Shown: positions 1-7,752, counted from the stretch's first letter. The stretch is 64,000 bases of DNA from Mediterranea sp. An20 (GCF_002160055.1 NZ_NFJV01000005.1:1-64000); one strand, 5' to 3'. Numbers and translations are program-made. The notes: generated from the sequence alone by a model not told the origin.

Positions 1-118
1 CCTGGTTCGATAATTATAGAAGGCTCTGTCGGAACTACGAATTCACGTTCGATTCGGCTGAGGAAATGGTGAAACTGGCGGCGATAAGAATGTTACTGAG
101 CAAAATTTAAACAGGCTC
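1..118 (+). mobile_element. 3' end of an IS5-family-like insertion sequence
   Basis: The window opens inside an insertion sequence. The transposase frame ends at 110 and the element appears to end at 118 with GGCTC; its reverse complement starts GAGCCTGTTTAAATTTTGC. The transposase stop codon lies inside this terminal repeat. The same end is found, with one mismatch in 23 positions, at the left end of the 173-bp element at 5584, which is the main evidence for the boundary. The left end of the IS lies outside the window, so its target duplication cannot be checked. Confidence 0.75.
3..110 (+). CDS. IS5-type transposase, C-terminal 35 residues (partial)
   Basis: In frame from base 3 the sequence reads a peptide beginning WFDNYRRLCRNYEF and ending AAIRMLLSKI before TAA at 108-110. 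A Tyr-Arg-Arg-Leu plus Arg-Tyr/Asn-Tyr-Glu stretch followed by a final helix is typical of the last part of DDE transposases of the IS5 group. The catalytic core lies upstream of the window, so activity cannot be judged. The IS boundary eight bases after the stop fits this reading. Confidence 0.75.
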   Translation, partial: WFDNYRRLCRNYEFTFDSAEEMVKLAAIRMLLSKI

Positions 119-174
119 TCAATCTCTTTTTCCAATTCTTCATTCGTCATAGCTTGTTGTCTTAAATGATACAT
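119..174 (-). pseudogene. 5' fragment of a small gene cut by the IS end
   Basis: On the reverse strand an ATG at 174 opens a frame reading MYHLRQQAMTNEELEKEIE that runs straight into the insertion sequence end at 118 and continues through it only as IS-derived sequence. A second ATG at 150 could also serve as start. The charged helical peptide and sensible start suggest the beginning of a real protein whose remainder was separated by the insertion. The product is not recognised. The call rests on reading frame and context only. Confidence 0.4.
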
Positions 175-293
175 CTTGTTTTTGATTACAATGCAAAAAT
201 ACATATTCTTTTGGTTATGTGCAAATATCCTTTGGTTTATTTTTATTTATGAATGATTCTTTTCATATTTGCACTTTAGATATATATAATATT

Positions 294-494
294 ATGAGGT
301 CGAAAAATATACGGATTGATACAGCTTTTATGGGCTACGGGCATTATAAGATAGTGGTAACATATTCAGGTTTCATAAAAGAAGCAATTTCGGGAGATAT
401 GGACCTGATACGGCGGCTTAAGTCCGAGGATAAGAAGGAAAGGGAAGAGGCTACCGCCGAAGCGATAGCCTATGTGGAATCCCAATCACTTTAG
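294..494 (+). CDS. Small hypothetical protein (66 residues)
   Basis: The frame from ATG 294 gives a 66-residue basic-then-acidic soluble protein starting MRSKNIRIDTAFMGYGHYK and ending in a Glu/Lys/Ala-rich helix. It is open further upstream to 219, but that part is hydrophobic and AT-rich and reads like leader DNA, so the internal ATG is preferred. It ends nine bases inside the convergent recombinase gene. No family is recognised. Its place beside a recombinase suggests an accessory of the integrated element. It could also be a chance frame. Confidence 0.45.
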   Translation: MRSKNIRIDTAFMGYGHYKIVVTYSGFIKEAISGDMDLIRRLKSEDKKEREEATAEAIAYVESQSL

Positions 495-1658
495 GTTATC
501 CAATATCTTCCGGATGGCTTCATCCGCGTGTTTCCGCATTATTTTTACGTAGTTGAAGATGGGGCGGTTCGCTTTCATGCTTTGCCCGATGCAATACTCC
601 AGCGTCTCCAGCGGGATGCCGAGCTCGAAGCCGTGCTGCACGAAAGACTTCCGGGCTGAGTAATAGACTACGTGTTGTTGGATGCCCAATCGTTCGCCAA
701 GACGGACAATTTCGTGTGTGACGTACTTGCGGAAATTATCGTAGGTGTACTTGTAGCCGAAATTCAGCTTCCCATTTTTCCCCATCCAACGCTGGATGAT
801 AGGCCATGCTTCCTCCGGGATGGAGAAACTCACCTTCTTGTCACCCTTCTTCGTGTTCTTCGATTTCTGCCGGATGTATTCTATGGTGGTACGCCCCTTG
901 AAATTAATCTGCATCAGGTCTACGAGATTGATGCCTCCCAGGTAGTAGGAGAGCATGAAGAGGTCTCGAGCCACACGGAGGGATTTTTCTGTCACGTCTG
1001 CGTCACGGATGAGCCTGACATCTTCCACGCTGATGTCCAGTTCGCGCACGCTGCCTTCCGGTTTCTCGTAGTACTCGAATGGATGGGTGTCATACGAAAC
1101 CTTCTTATCCCGTATGGCTCGGTTGATGATGGCCTTGATATGTACCAAGTGTGTTCCTCTTGTTACCGGGTTCAACCCTTTGTCGCGCAGGAACAGGTCG
1201 AAGTCTTTGATGGTTCGTGGCGTGATTCCATCCAGCATGATGTCTATGTGTGTAAAGCTGGTGAAGTAGTCGCAGGTTCTCTGATAAAGGGCAGCGGTAC
1301 TTTTGCGACCTTCTTTCAGCATGTCGCGGATGTAATCATCGGCAGCGGAGGAGAAGGTGGTGCTTCCTTCTTTGATATTTGAAAGATATTCAGCGACCTG
1401 AGTACATGTATATGAATTAGTGTTAATGCGGTCCAATGCATCTTCATACGAATTAAGCAGATTACGCAATTTAATATTGATGCGTGAAGCATCTGGGCGG
1501 CCGACAATCTGACCATCTCGAAGTTGGTCAGGGCTGTCCACAACGAATCTGGTAACGATGCATCTCGTTTCCTGTTTATGTCCTATTGCTATTCGGATTT
1601 TATGCTTGCCGGATTTTAGAGCCTTGGCTGGTACAACGGCTAATTTGATGGTTGTCAT
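486..1658 (-). CDS. Tyrosine recombinase / phage-type integrase
   Basis: A 390-residue tyrosine recombinase with an N-terminal arm-binding part, a SAM-like core-binding domain (about residues 100-190, with the family phrase TPRTIKDFDLFLRDKG) and a catalytic domain (about 205-385). Arg336 in YYSARKSF is the second catalytic Arg and Tyr370 in NYVKI is the likely nucleophile. The first Arg box reads YLGGINLVDL, without the usual Arg, as in many Bacteroidetes integrases. Tyr333 and Gln359 stand where His residues are usual. It lies about 130 bp beyond the 3' end of tRNA-Ala on the same strand, the normal arrangement for an element integrated at a tRNA. An inverted repeat lies 32 bp upstream of its start. 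Confidence 0.88.
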   Translation of the reverse strand: MTTIKLAVVPAKALKSGKHKIRIAIGHKQETRCIVTRFVVDSPDQLRDGQIVGRPDASRINIKLRNLLNSYEDALDRINTNSYTCTQVAEYLSNIKEGSTTFSSAADDYIRDMLKEGRKSTAALYQRTCDYFTSFTHIDIMLDGITPRTIKDFDLFLRDKGLNPVTRGTHLVHIKAIINRAIRDKKVSYDTHPFEYYEKPEGSVRELDISVEDVRLIRDADVTEKSLRVARDLFMLSYYLGGINLVDLMQINFKGRTTIEYIRQKSKNTKKGDKKVSFSIPEEAWPIIQRWMGKNGKLNFGYKYTYDNFRKYVTHEIVRLGERLGIQQHVVYYSARKSFVQHGFELGIPLETLEYCIGQSMKANRPIFNYVKIMRKHADEAIRKILDNLK

Positions 1659-1689
1659 AATTTTTTTGGATTCGTTTTCGACAAGTTCT

Positions 1690-1709
1690 TAATGCCAAAA
1701 GTGGCATTA
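1690..1709 (-). promoter_or_regulatory. Perfect inverted repeat upstream of the recombinase
   Basis: Two 8-base arms TAATGCCA and TGGCATTA are separated by four bases and end 32 bp before the recombinase start codon at 1658. This could be an operator for a dyad-binding repressor or a short RNA hairpin in the leader. No T-run follows, so a terminator is unlikely. Confidence 0.4.
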
Positions 1710-1761
1710 TTTGTCTTTTTTTTAATCCAAAACGGACTTCCAGCACTAATTTGAAAAAGAT

Positions 1762-1786
1762 AAAACCCTCTAAAACAGAGGGTTTT
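1762..1786 (-). terminator. Terminator of the tRNA-Ala gene
   Basis: Immediately beyond the tRNA 3' end on the reverse strand, arms AAAACCCTC and GAGGGTTTT form a perfect 9-bp stem with a 7-base loop, followed by ATCTTTTT. This has the form of an intrinsic terminator. It also separates the tRNA from the recombinase, so the recombinase needs its own promoter. Confidence 0.8.
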
Positions 1787-1792
1787 GAATCG

Positions 1793-1866
1793 TGGAGCAT
1801 AGCGGACTCGAACCGCTCACCTCGACACTGCCAGTGTCGCGCTCTAGCCAGATGAGCTAATACCCC
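1793..1866 (-). tRNA. tRNA-Ala(GGC)
   Basis: Read on the reverse strand, the 74 bases fold as a cloverleaf. The acceptor is GGGGTAT/ATGCTCC, the D arm starts GCTC, the anticodon stem is CGACA/TGTCG around loop CTGGCAG, and the T arm is AGCGG-TTCGAGT-CCGCT. Loop position 34-36 is GGC, which reads alanine GCC codons. The G3:U70 pair, the alanine identity element, is present. CCA is not encoded. The 3' end points towards the recombinase gene, making this tRNA the probable attachment site. Confidence 0.93.
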
Positions 1867-2210
1867 TTTTTGACGCTGCAAAGATAAGCACTTTTGTTGG
1901 ACTGGCAAAACATATCTGACTTTTTTTGTCTTTTTCTCATGTTTTTTCTCTGCTAATAGCTTATTTCCACGGATTGAGTTTATCATTGAAGATAAGAACA
2001 AGGATCTTACAAATAATATATCCGTGACTGTTCCTTAGCTTCATTAAACTAGATTTTGAGTGAAGCTGAATTTGTGTGATCCTTGCCTGGAGAACAGACG
2101 GAGCAATTAGCATGTAGTTCTGCCCAGCTTCAAAAACTAATCTGTGAAAGTCAGACCTATATTTTTACTTTGCTGGTAATCAGTGAAGAAGCGCTTTATG
2201 GTAACAGGCT

Positions 2211-2280
2211 CGCTGCGTATCGCTTAGCAGAATCTTGCTTATTGCTTAGCTGTTTCTTGCTTACCGCTTGGCAATATTTT
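2211..2280. repeat. Degenerate tandem repeat of about 22 bp (three units)
   Basis: Three imperfect units share the core GCTTAnnGCTTnGCn: one ends near 2235, the next is 2236-2257 and the last 2258-2280. The core resembles units seen at 27497, 34465, 20219 (reverse) and 52241. No open frame spans it credibly. Function is unknown. Confidence 0.55.
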
Positions 2281-2525
2281 GCTGAGGGATTGTAGCTGTT
2301 GTGTTGATTGATTTTCCTTCTGGTGCAAGGATATACATCTTTGGATGAGGTGCTTATCCGCCGTTGAGAAATGTATGGGAGTAGAAGTTGGCAGTAATGA
2401 TGCGGGGAAGCTACGTTTCATGAAGGTCGCATGGCCGATGGGAATAACCTGATCCGGAAAATAGCATTAGGCTCTTCGGTGAATAATATTAGGGTGAAAT
2501 GTGAATGTGGCGTTTAATTTTTAAT

Positions 2526-2533
2526 TAAATTTG
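2526..2533 (+). promoter_or_regulatory. Promoter -7 box (TAAATTTG) upstream of rprX
   Basis: TAAATTTG matches the Bacteroidetes -7 consensus TAnnTTTG and lies about 140 bases before the rprX start. A good -33 TTTG box is not seen at the right distance, so this assignment is weak. Confidence 0.35.
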
Positions 2534-2671
2534 CAAACAAAGACGAGTTTGAGTTGTTATACTGAATGGAGTGCGAATTATAAAAAGCCATTCGGTTAAT
2601 TAACAAGAACATGCGGTTAAATCAGGTTAATCGATTCGGAATGTTAATTAGGAATGGTTAATTTTGCGGTC

Positions 2672-4210
2672 ATGAAAAAGTCAACTATATGGATTTTGGG
2701 CATCGTTATGGGGCTTTCATTTCTCAGTCTGCTGTATTTGCAAATCAGCTACATTGAGAAGATGGCCAAGATGCGTAACGAGCAGTTTGATGAGTCGGTG
2801 AAACGGGCTTTAATGGCTGCTTCGAAAAGTGTGGAATCGGAAGAGGTAGACCGCTGGTTGCGTGAGGATATTTCTGAGGCTGAGAAAAAGGCTTGGGAGC
2901 AGTCCAATCACAGTGTGGTGACTCAGACCAACCGCTCTACGACTTTCTTAGGGAATGGTACTGTACATTCTTCCATTGAATTCAAGAGTTTCAGCCGGGA
3001 ACCGTCGCGGTTGCCCCGTGCGATGATTTCGAGAAAACATGGCATGAAAACCATTCCTAAGACTTCGCGTACTATTGCGGATATGTTGAAGAACCGTTAT
3101 CTGTATCAGCGTGCGTTGGTGGATGATGTGGTGTGGAAGATGATTTACAATGCGAGTGACAAGCCGGTGCAGGAACGCGTGAACTTCAAGAAGTTGGATG
3201 AATACCTCCAATCTGGTCTGATAGATAACGGTATAGATTTGAGTTATCATTTTAGAGTGATTGACGGGAACGGTAGGGAAGTGTACCGCTGTGGCGATTA
3301 CAATGATGTGGGAAGCGAAAATTCATATTCCCAACCCTTGTTTCTGAACGATCCGCCTGCCAAAATGAGTGTAGTGCGCATTCATTTTCCGGAGCGCCAG
3401 AACTATATTTATGATTCGGTGAGCTTTATGATTCCGTCAATGATATTCACCTTCGTACTGTTGATAACCTTTATTTTTACGATATATATCGTATTCCGTC
3501 AGAAGAAGTTGACAGAAATGAAGAATGACTTTATCAACAATATGACGCATGAATTTAAGACGCCTATTTCAACCATTTCGTTGGCTGCCCAGATGCTGAA
3601 AGACCCCGCCGTGGGAAAATCGCCTGCGATGTTCCAGCATATATCGGGTGTGATCAATGATGAAACCAAGCGTCTGAGGTTTCAGGTGGAAAAAGTCTTG
3701 CAGATGTCAATGTTTGACCGCCAAAAGGCTACCTTGAAGATGAAAGAACTGGACATGAACGAGTTGATTGCCGGTGTGGTGAATACATTTGCCCTGAAAG
3801 TTGAGCGTTATAATGGCAAGATAGAGACGGAACTGGAGGCTGCAGATTCTATTGTAGAAGCTGATGAGATGCACATAACGAATGTGATTTTCAACTTGAT
3901 GGACAATGCTGTGAAATATAAACGTCCGGATGTGGATTTGTTGCTGGTTGTCAAGACATGGAATGAACCCGGCAAAATGATGATTTCCGTTCAGGACAAT
4001 GGTATTGGTATCAAGAAAGAGAACCTGAAAAAGATCTTTGATAAGTTTTACCGCGTGCATACGGGTAATCTGCACGATGTAAAAGGCTTCGGACTCGGAT
4101 TGGCTTATGTGAAGAAAATCATCGCTGACCATAAGGGGGTCATCCGGGCAGAAAGTGAACTGAATATTGGAACAAAATTTATAATTGCATTACCTCTAAT
4201 TAAAAATTGA
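2672..4210 (+). CDS. rprX: Sensor histidine kinase RprX
   Basis: A 512-residue membrane sensor kinase. A transmembrane helix lies near residues 5-24, a periplasmic sensor region of about 230 residues follows, and a second helix is near 255-280. The cytoplasmic kinase core has the phospho-acceptor His293 in MTHEFKTPIS, the N box NLMDNAVKY (about 410), the G1 box DNGIGIK and the G2 box GFGLGLAYV. There is no HAMP domain of note. The start MKKSTIW at 2672 places the helix normally; an ATG at 2654 would add six residues. It overlaps the response regulator by one base. With its partner it matches the Bacteroides fragilis rprXY system described in connection with tetracycline resistance regulation; the signal it senses is not evident here. 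Confidence 0.92.
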   Translation: MKKSTIWILGIVMGLSFLSLLYLQISYIEKMAKMRNEQFDESVKRALMAASKSVESEEVDRWLREDISEAEKKAWEQSNHSVVTQTNRSTTFLGNGTVHSSIEFKSFSREPSRLPRAMISRKHGMKTIPKTSRTIADMLKNRYLYQRALVDDVVWKMIYNASDKPVQERVNFKKLDEYLQSGLIDNGIDLSYHFRVIDGNGREVYRCGDYNDVGSENSYSQPLFLNDPPAKMSVVRIHFPERQNYIYDSVSFMIPSMIFTFVLLITFIFTIYIVFRQKKLTEMKNDFINNMTHEFKTPISTISLAAQMLKDPAVGKSPAMFQHISGVINDETKRLRFQVEKVLQMSMFDRQKATLKMKELDMNELIAGVVNTFALKVERYNGKIETELEAADSIVEADEMHITNVIFNLMDNAVKYKRPDVDLLLVVKTWNEPGKMMISVQDNGIGIKKENLKKIFDKFYRVHTGNLHDVKGFGLGLAYVKKIIADHKGVIRAESELNIGTKFIIALPLIKN

Positions 4211-4914
4211 TGGATATGGACGAGAAATTGCGTATTTTATTGTGCGAAGATGACGAGAATCTTGGCATGCTTTTGCGGGAATATTTACAGGCTAAAGGAT
4301 ATGCTGCCGACTTGTTTCCCGATGGTGAAGCTGGTTATAAGGCTTTCTTGAAGAACAAGTACGACTTGTGCGTGTTTGATGTGATGATGCCGAAAAAAGA
4401 TGGTTTTACTTTGGCACAGGAGGTTCGTGCCGCCAATTCGGAGATTCCCATTATCTTCTTGACTGCCAAAACTCTGAAGGAAGATATTCTGGAAGGATTC
4501 AAGATAGGAGCAGACGATTATATAACCAAGCCTTTCAGCATGGAAGAACTGACATTCCGTATCGAGGCTATTTTGCGTCGTGTGCGAGGCAAGAAGAACA
4601 AGGAAAGCAATATCTATAAAATTGGTAAATTTACTTTTGATACACAAAAGCAGATATTGTCTACTCCTGAGAAGCAGACGAAACTGACTACTAAAGAATC
4701 GGAGCTGTTGGGGTTGCTTTGTGCACATGCTAATGAAATTTTGCAGCGCGATTTTGCCTTGAAGACTATTTGGATTGATGACAATTATTTCAATGCACGT
4801 AGTATGGATGTGTATATTACCAAATTGCGCAAACATCTGAAAGAAGATGATTCCATTGAGATTATCAATATCCATGGCAAAGGGTATAAGTTGATTACGC
4901 CGGATGTTGATTGA
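4210..4914 (+). CDS. rprY: Response regulator RprY (OmpR/PhoB type)
   Basis: A 234-residue regulator with an N-terminal receiver domain and a C-terminal winged-helix DNA-binding domain. The receiver has the acidic pair CEDDE, the phosphorylated Asp in CVFDVMMPKKDG (about residue 57) and the conserved Lys in YITKPFS. The DNA-binding part ends RSMDVYITKLRKHL then IHGKGYKL, typical of OmpR-type wings. The ATG at 4210 overlaps the rprX stop codon (TGATG); an ATG at 4216 is an alternative start. The overlap implies translational coupling with the kinase. A strong stem-loop follows the gene. Confidence 0.93.
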   Translation: MDMDEKLRILLCEDDENLGMLLREYLQAKGYAADLFPDGEAGYKAFLKNKYDLCVFDVMMPKKDGFTLAQEVRAANSEIPIIFLTAKTLKEDILEGFKIGADDYITKPFSMEELTFRIEAILRRVRGKKNKESNIYKIGKFTFDTQKQILSTPEKQTKLTTKESELLGLLCAHANEILQRDFALKTIWIDDNYFNARSMDVYITKLRKHLKEDDSIEIINIHGKGYKLITPDVD

Positions 4915-4938
4915 CAAGGAACTTTTTGAATATACGGA

Positions 4939-4987
4939 CTAAAGCAAGAGAGGGTTGTTGGCAGACAATGACCCTCTCTTGCTTTAG
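4939..4987 (+). terminator. Stem-loop ending rprXY
   Basis: Arms of 17 bases (4939-4955 and 4971-4987) pair perfectly around a 15-base loop, 25 bases after the rprY stop. A T-run is weak or absent, so it may act as a transcript-end stabiliser or a weak terminator. Confidence 0.65.
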
Positions 4988-5012
4988 CTGGATATTAAGG
5001 ATAAAAATGGAA

Positions 5013-5052
5013 AGTGAGAATATGCGTTCGTCTGAAGCTACATATTCTCACT
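5013..5052 (-). terminator. Stem-loop at the 3' end of the DUF3127 gene
   Basis: Arms AGTGAGAATATG (5013-5024) and CATATTCTCACT (5041-5052) pair perfectly. On the reverse strand the hairpin is followed by TTTCCATTTTT, so it can terminate the convergent DUF3127 gene that ends at 5080. Confidence 0.65.
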
Positions 5053-5079
5053 CTGTTTGTTCTGATAATTTTTGTAAAA

Positions 5080-5460
5080 TCAGAAGGGCAGGTCGTCCTT
5101 AGAATCACCGGCCAGGAAGTCTGGTGCTGCTGTGGGGGCAGGAGGAGGTACTGGTGCACCGGCGGGGGAGGCAGCTGCAGACATTGCAGGTTCTACTTTC
5201 CAGGCACGGATGCGGTTAAACCACCGGTCTTGCCACTGGTTGGCATCGATGTCGAAAGATACCTTCAGCTCTTGACCTTGCTGGATGTTGAATTGGGCAA
5301 TCCTGTCAGCTCCAAATACTTCAAAACACATGCGTCGGGGATATTGACCACTGGCGCTATCTTCGATTACATATTCTTGTGCCTGCCATTCGTTGCCCGA
5401 TGTTTTGCCAATTCCTTTCTTTAAAGGAAGTACAGCAATGATTTTTCCTATAAATTCCAT
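5080..5460 (-). CDS. DUF3127 family protein with SSB-like C-terminal tip
   Basis: A 126-residue protein starting MEFIGKIIAVLPLKKG. The first 95 residues form a beta-rich domain matching DUF3127 (phrases such as FEVFGADRIAQF and WFNRIRAWKVE). A Pro/Ala linker and an acidic tail ending DDLPF follow. The tail resembles the DDDIPF tip of single-stranded DNA-binding proteins, which recruits repair and replication enzymes; this suggests, but does not prove, a role on single-stranded DNA. An upstream ATG at 5556 would add 32 basic residues that look untranslated. The gene faces away from dnaN, with a MITE between them. Confidence 0.8.
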   Translation of the reverse strand: MEFIGKIIAVLPLKKGIGKTSGNEWQAQEYVIEDSASGQYPRRMCFEVFGADRIAQFNIQQGQELKVSFDIDANQWQDRWFNRIRAWKVEPAMSAAASPAGAPVPPPAPTAAPDFLAGDSKDDLPF

Positions 5461-5583
5461 GTTGCTCTTTTTGTTAACGCGGCGAAGATACAATTTTTTA
5501 GGCATACGTGACGAATAATCGGCTGTTTTTTCTTCTGATTTCTTTGCCATAGGCAATTCTTTTTCTAACTTTGTCCGTCATTA

Positions 5584-5756
5584 GAGCTTGTTTAAATTTT
5601 GCTCAGCTTTATTTTGAGTGCTGTTTCCGAGGATATTTTTCCGGTGTACTGAGGAACGTAGCGGGCTACGTGACGAAGTATGCCGGGAAAAGAGACCGGA
5701 AAGAGGCTCAAAAGAAGCTGAATATAAATCTAAAAGAGGAAAATTTAAATAGGCTC
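5584..5756. mobile_element. 173-bp foldback MITE related to the IS at the window start
   Basis: The element runs from GAGCTTGTTTAAATTTTGC at the left to the inverted GGCTC end at 5756. It is flanked by TTA on both sides (5581-5583 and 5757-5759), consistent with a target duplication. Its first 23 bases match the reverse complement of the IS end at 96-118 at 22 positions. The interior is also largely self-complementary, with TTTTGAG/CTCAAAA, TTTCC/GGAAA and ACGTAG/CTACGT pairs, so the whole element can fold into one long hairpin. It has no gene. It ends 42 bases before dnaN. Confidence 0.8.
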
Positions 5757-5798
5757 TTAATAGTGAAGCAAGAATCAAACATATAATAATAAGAAGAT

Positions 5799-6923
5799 AT
5801 GAAATTTGTCGTTTCGAGTACGGTGCTTTCTTCTCATTTGCAGGCTGTCAGCCGCGTGATAAATTCTAAGAACGCACTGCCTATTTTGGATTGTTTCCTT
5901 TTTGAATTACAGGATGGTACTTTGTCGGTGACAGTGTCTGACAGTGAAACTACCATGGTGACTTCTCTGGAAGTAGTGGAGAGTGATTCTGACGGCAGAT
6001 TTGCCGTAGTGGCCCGTACTTTGTTGGATGCTTTGAAAGAGATTCCTGAACAGCCTCTGACTTTTGAGGTGAATTTGAATACTCTGGAAATAACCGTGCA
6101 GTATCAGAATGGAACATATAATTTGGTGGGACAAAATGCCGATGAATTTCCTACCCCTGTCGTATTGGGCGATGGTGCAGTGAAGGTTGAGATGGATGCT
6201 CAAGTGTTGTTGAACGGTATTAATCGGGCTCTTTTTGCTACAGCCGACGATGAACTGCGTCCTGTAATGAATGGTATCTATTTTGATATTACAGCTGAAG
6301 ACATTACGATGGTAGCTTCTGATGGACATAAATTGGTGCGTTGCAAAACATTGGCAGCACATGGTAGTGAGCGGGCTGCTTTCATTTTGCCTAAGAAGCC
6401 TGCTAATCTGATAAAGAATCTTTTGGCCAAGGAGCAGGGAACGGTGCATCTGGAGTTTGACGACCGTAATGCGTCTTTTATATTGGAGAACTATCGCATG
6501 GTATGTCGCTTGATAGAAGGACGTTATCCGAACTATAATTCTGTTATTCCTAAGAATAATCCCAATAAAATTACGGTCGACCGTTTGCAACTTATTGGTG
6601 CTTTGCGCCGTGTGTCTATTTTCTCTTCTCAGGCGAGCAGCCTTATCAAGTTGCGCATGGAAGGAAACAGAATTGTTGTCTCTGCCCAGGACATCGACTT
6701 CTCCACTTCGGCTGAAGAAATGCTGGTTTGTCAATATGCAGGAACTCCTATGAGTATTGGTTTCAAATCGACTTTCCTGATTGATATTCTTAATAATATT
6801 TCTGCTGAAGAAGTGTTTATAGAATTGGCTGACCCTTCTCGGGCAGGTGTAATTATTCCTGTGGAGCAGGAGGAGAACGAAGATCTTTTGATGTTGCTGA
6901 TGCCTATGATGTTGAATGATTAA
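5799..6923 (+). CDS. dnaN: DNA polymerase III beta subunit (sliding clamp)
   Basis: At 374 residues this is the normal length for a beta clamp and carries its three repeated domains. It begins MKFVVSSTVLSSHLQAVSRVI and has family phrases such as LPILDCFLF, PVMNGIYFD, ASDGHKLV and IEGRYPNYNSVIP. It ends with the clamp-like LMLLMPM stretch before a short tail. The clamp encircles DNA and tethers polymerase III and repair enzymes. It leads a same-strand run with an exonuclease, coaBC and recN. The MITE occupies most of its upstream region, so its promoter must lie in or very near that element. Confidence 0.97.
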   Translation: MKFVVSSTVLSSHLQAVSRVINSKNALPILDCFLFELQDGTLSVTVSDSETTMVTSLEVVESDSDGRFAVVARTLLDALKEIPEQPLTFEVNLNTLEITVQYQNGTYNLVGQNADEFPTPVVLGDGAVKVEMDAQVLLNGINRALFATADDELRPVMNGIYFDITAEDITMVASDGHKLVRCKTLAAHGSERAAFILPKKPANLIKNLLAKEQGTVHLEFDDRNASFILENYRMVCRLIEGRYPNYNSVIPKNNPNKITVDRLQLIGALRRVSIFSSQASSLIKLRMEGNRIVVSAQDIDFSTSAEEMLVCQYAGTPMSIGFKSTFLIDILNNISAEEVFIELADPSRAGVIIPVEQEENEDLLMLLMPMMLND

Positions 6924-6971
6924 ACGGTCTTGTATGGTCTTTTTGTATATATCGTTTAACGGAAATTGAAA

Positions 6972-7742
6972 ATGAAATTGAATCTGAGGAATCCTCTTGT
7001 TTTCTTCGATTTGGAAACAACGGGAACTAATATCAATAGCGATCGTATTGTTGAGATTTGCTATCTGAAAGTTTATCCAAATGGCAATGAAGAGACTAAA
7101 ACAATGCGCATCAATCCGGAAATGCATATACCGGAGGAATCATCGGCGGTGCATGGTATTTATGATGAAGACGTAAAAGATTGTCCCACTTTCAAAGATG
7201 TGGCGCGCAATATCGCGCATGATATTGAAGGTTGTGACCTGGCCGGCTTTAATTCTAACCGTTTTGATATTCCGGTATTGGCAGAGGAGTTCTTGCGTGC
7301 CGGTGTAGACATTGATTTGAGTCGGAGGAAGTTTGTAGATGTGCAAGTCATTTTCCATAAGATGGAGCAGCGCACTCTGTCGGCCGCATATAAATTCTAT
7401 TGCGGGAAGAATCTGGAGGATGCTCATTCTGCCGAAGGAGATACACGCGCCACGTATGAGGTGCTGATGGCTCAATTGGACCGTTACCCGGAGTTGAAAA
7501 ATGATATTAATTTCTTGTCGGAGTACTCCAGTTTTACCAAAAATGTCGACTTTGCCGGACGGATGGTCTATGATGACAAGGGAGTGGAGATTTTTAATTT
7601 TGGCAAGTATAAGGGCATTTCGGTGGCTGAGGTGCTAAAGCGTGATCCCGGATATTATGGTTGGATACTGAACAATGACTTTACGCTGAATACGAAGGCT
7701 ATGCTGACTAAAATACGTTTGCGCGAATTGACGCAACGATAA
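6972..7742 (+). CDS. DEDDh 3'-5' exonuclease (DnaQ-like)
   Basis: A 256-residue exonuclease of the DnaQ superfamily. The metal-binding residues are visible: Asp and Glu in VFFDLETTGT near the start, Asp in FNSNRFDIPVL and the His/Asp pair in HSAEGDTRATY. About 70 residues follow with the phrase FNFGKYKGISVAEVL, a small C-terminal module seen in related bacterial exonucleases. The ATG at 6972 is preferred over a TTG at 6966. It follows dnaN by 48 bases, so proofreading or repair with the clamp is plausible, but it is not necessarily the polymerase epsilon subunit. Confidence 0.88.
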   Translation: MKLNLRNPLVFFDLETTGTNINSDRIVEICYLKVYPNGNEETKTMRINPEMHIPEESSAVHGIYDEDVKDCPTFKDVARNIAHDIEGCDLAGFNSNRFDIPVLAEEFLRAGVDIDLSRRKFVDVQVIFHKMEQRTLSAAYKFYCGKNLEDAHSAEGDTRATYEVLMAQLDRYPELKNDINFLSEYSSFTKNVDFAGRMVYDDKGVEIFNFGKYKGISVAEVLKRDPGYYGWILNNDFTLNTKAMLTKIRLRELTQR

Positions 7743-7752
7743 TCTTTGTGTT

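Larger units (their letters stand above)
1867..2671. other. Gene-free stretch between tRNA-Ala and rprX
   Basis: About 800 bases with no convincing gene. Frames here are short and lack family features. The stretch contains tandem repeat units at 2211-2280 and a TAnnTTTG promoter-like box at 2526. The last 80 bases hold several GGTTAA/GTTAAT repeats, which could bind a regulator of rprXY. Confidence 0.5.

Noticed and set aside
672-1382. Long + strand frame over the recombinase
   Set aside because: It is the antiparallel shadow of a clearly recognised recombinase and has no family features.
1600-2001. Reverse frame spanning the tRNA
   Set aside because: It crosses tRNA-Ala and its terminator, so it cannot be a normal coding gene.
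2083-2295. 70-codon + frame after the tRNA
   Set aside because: It lies over tandem repeat units and has no promoter, ribosome-binding site or recognisable motif.
5571-5786. 71-codon frame inside the MITE
   Set aside because: It is created by the terminal repeats and would duplicate no known transposase part.
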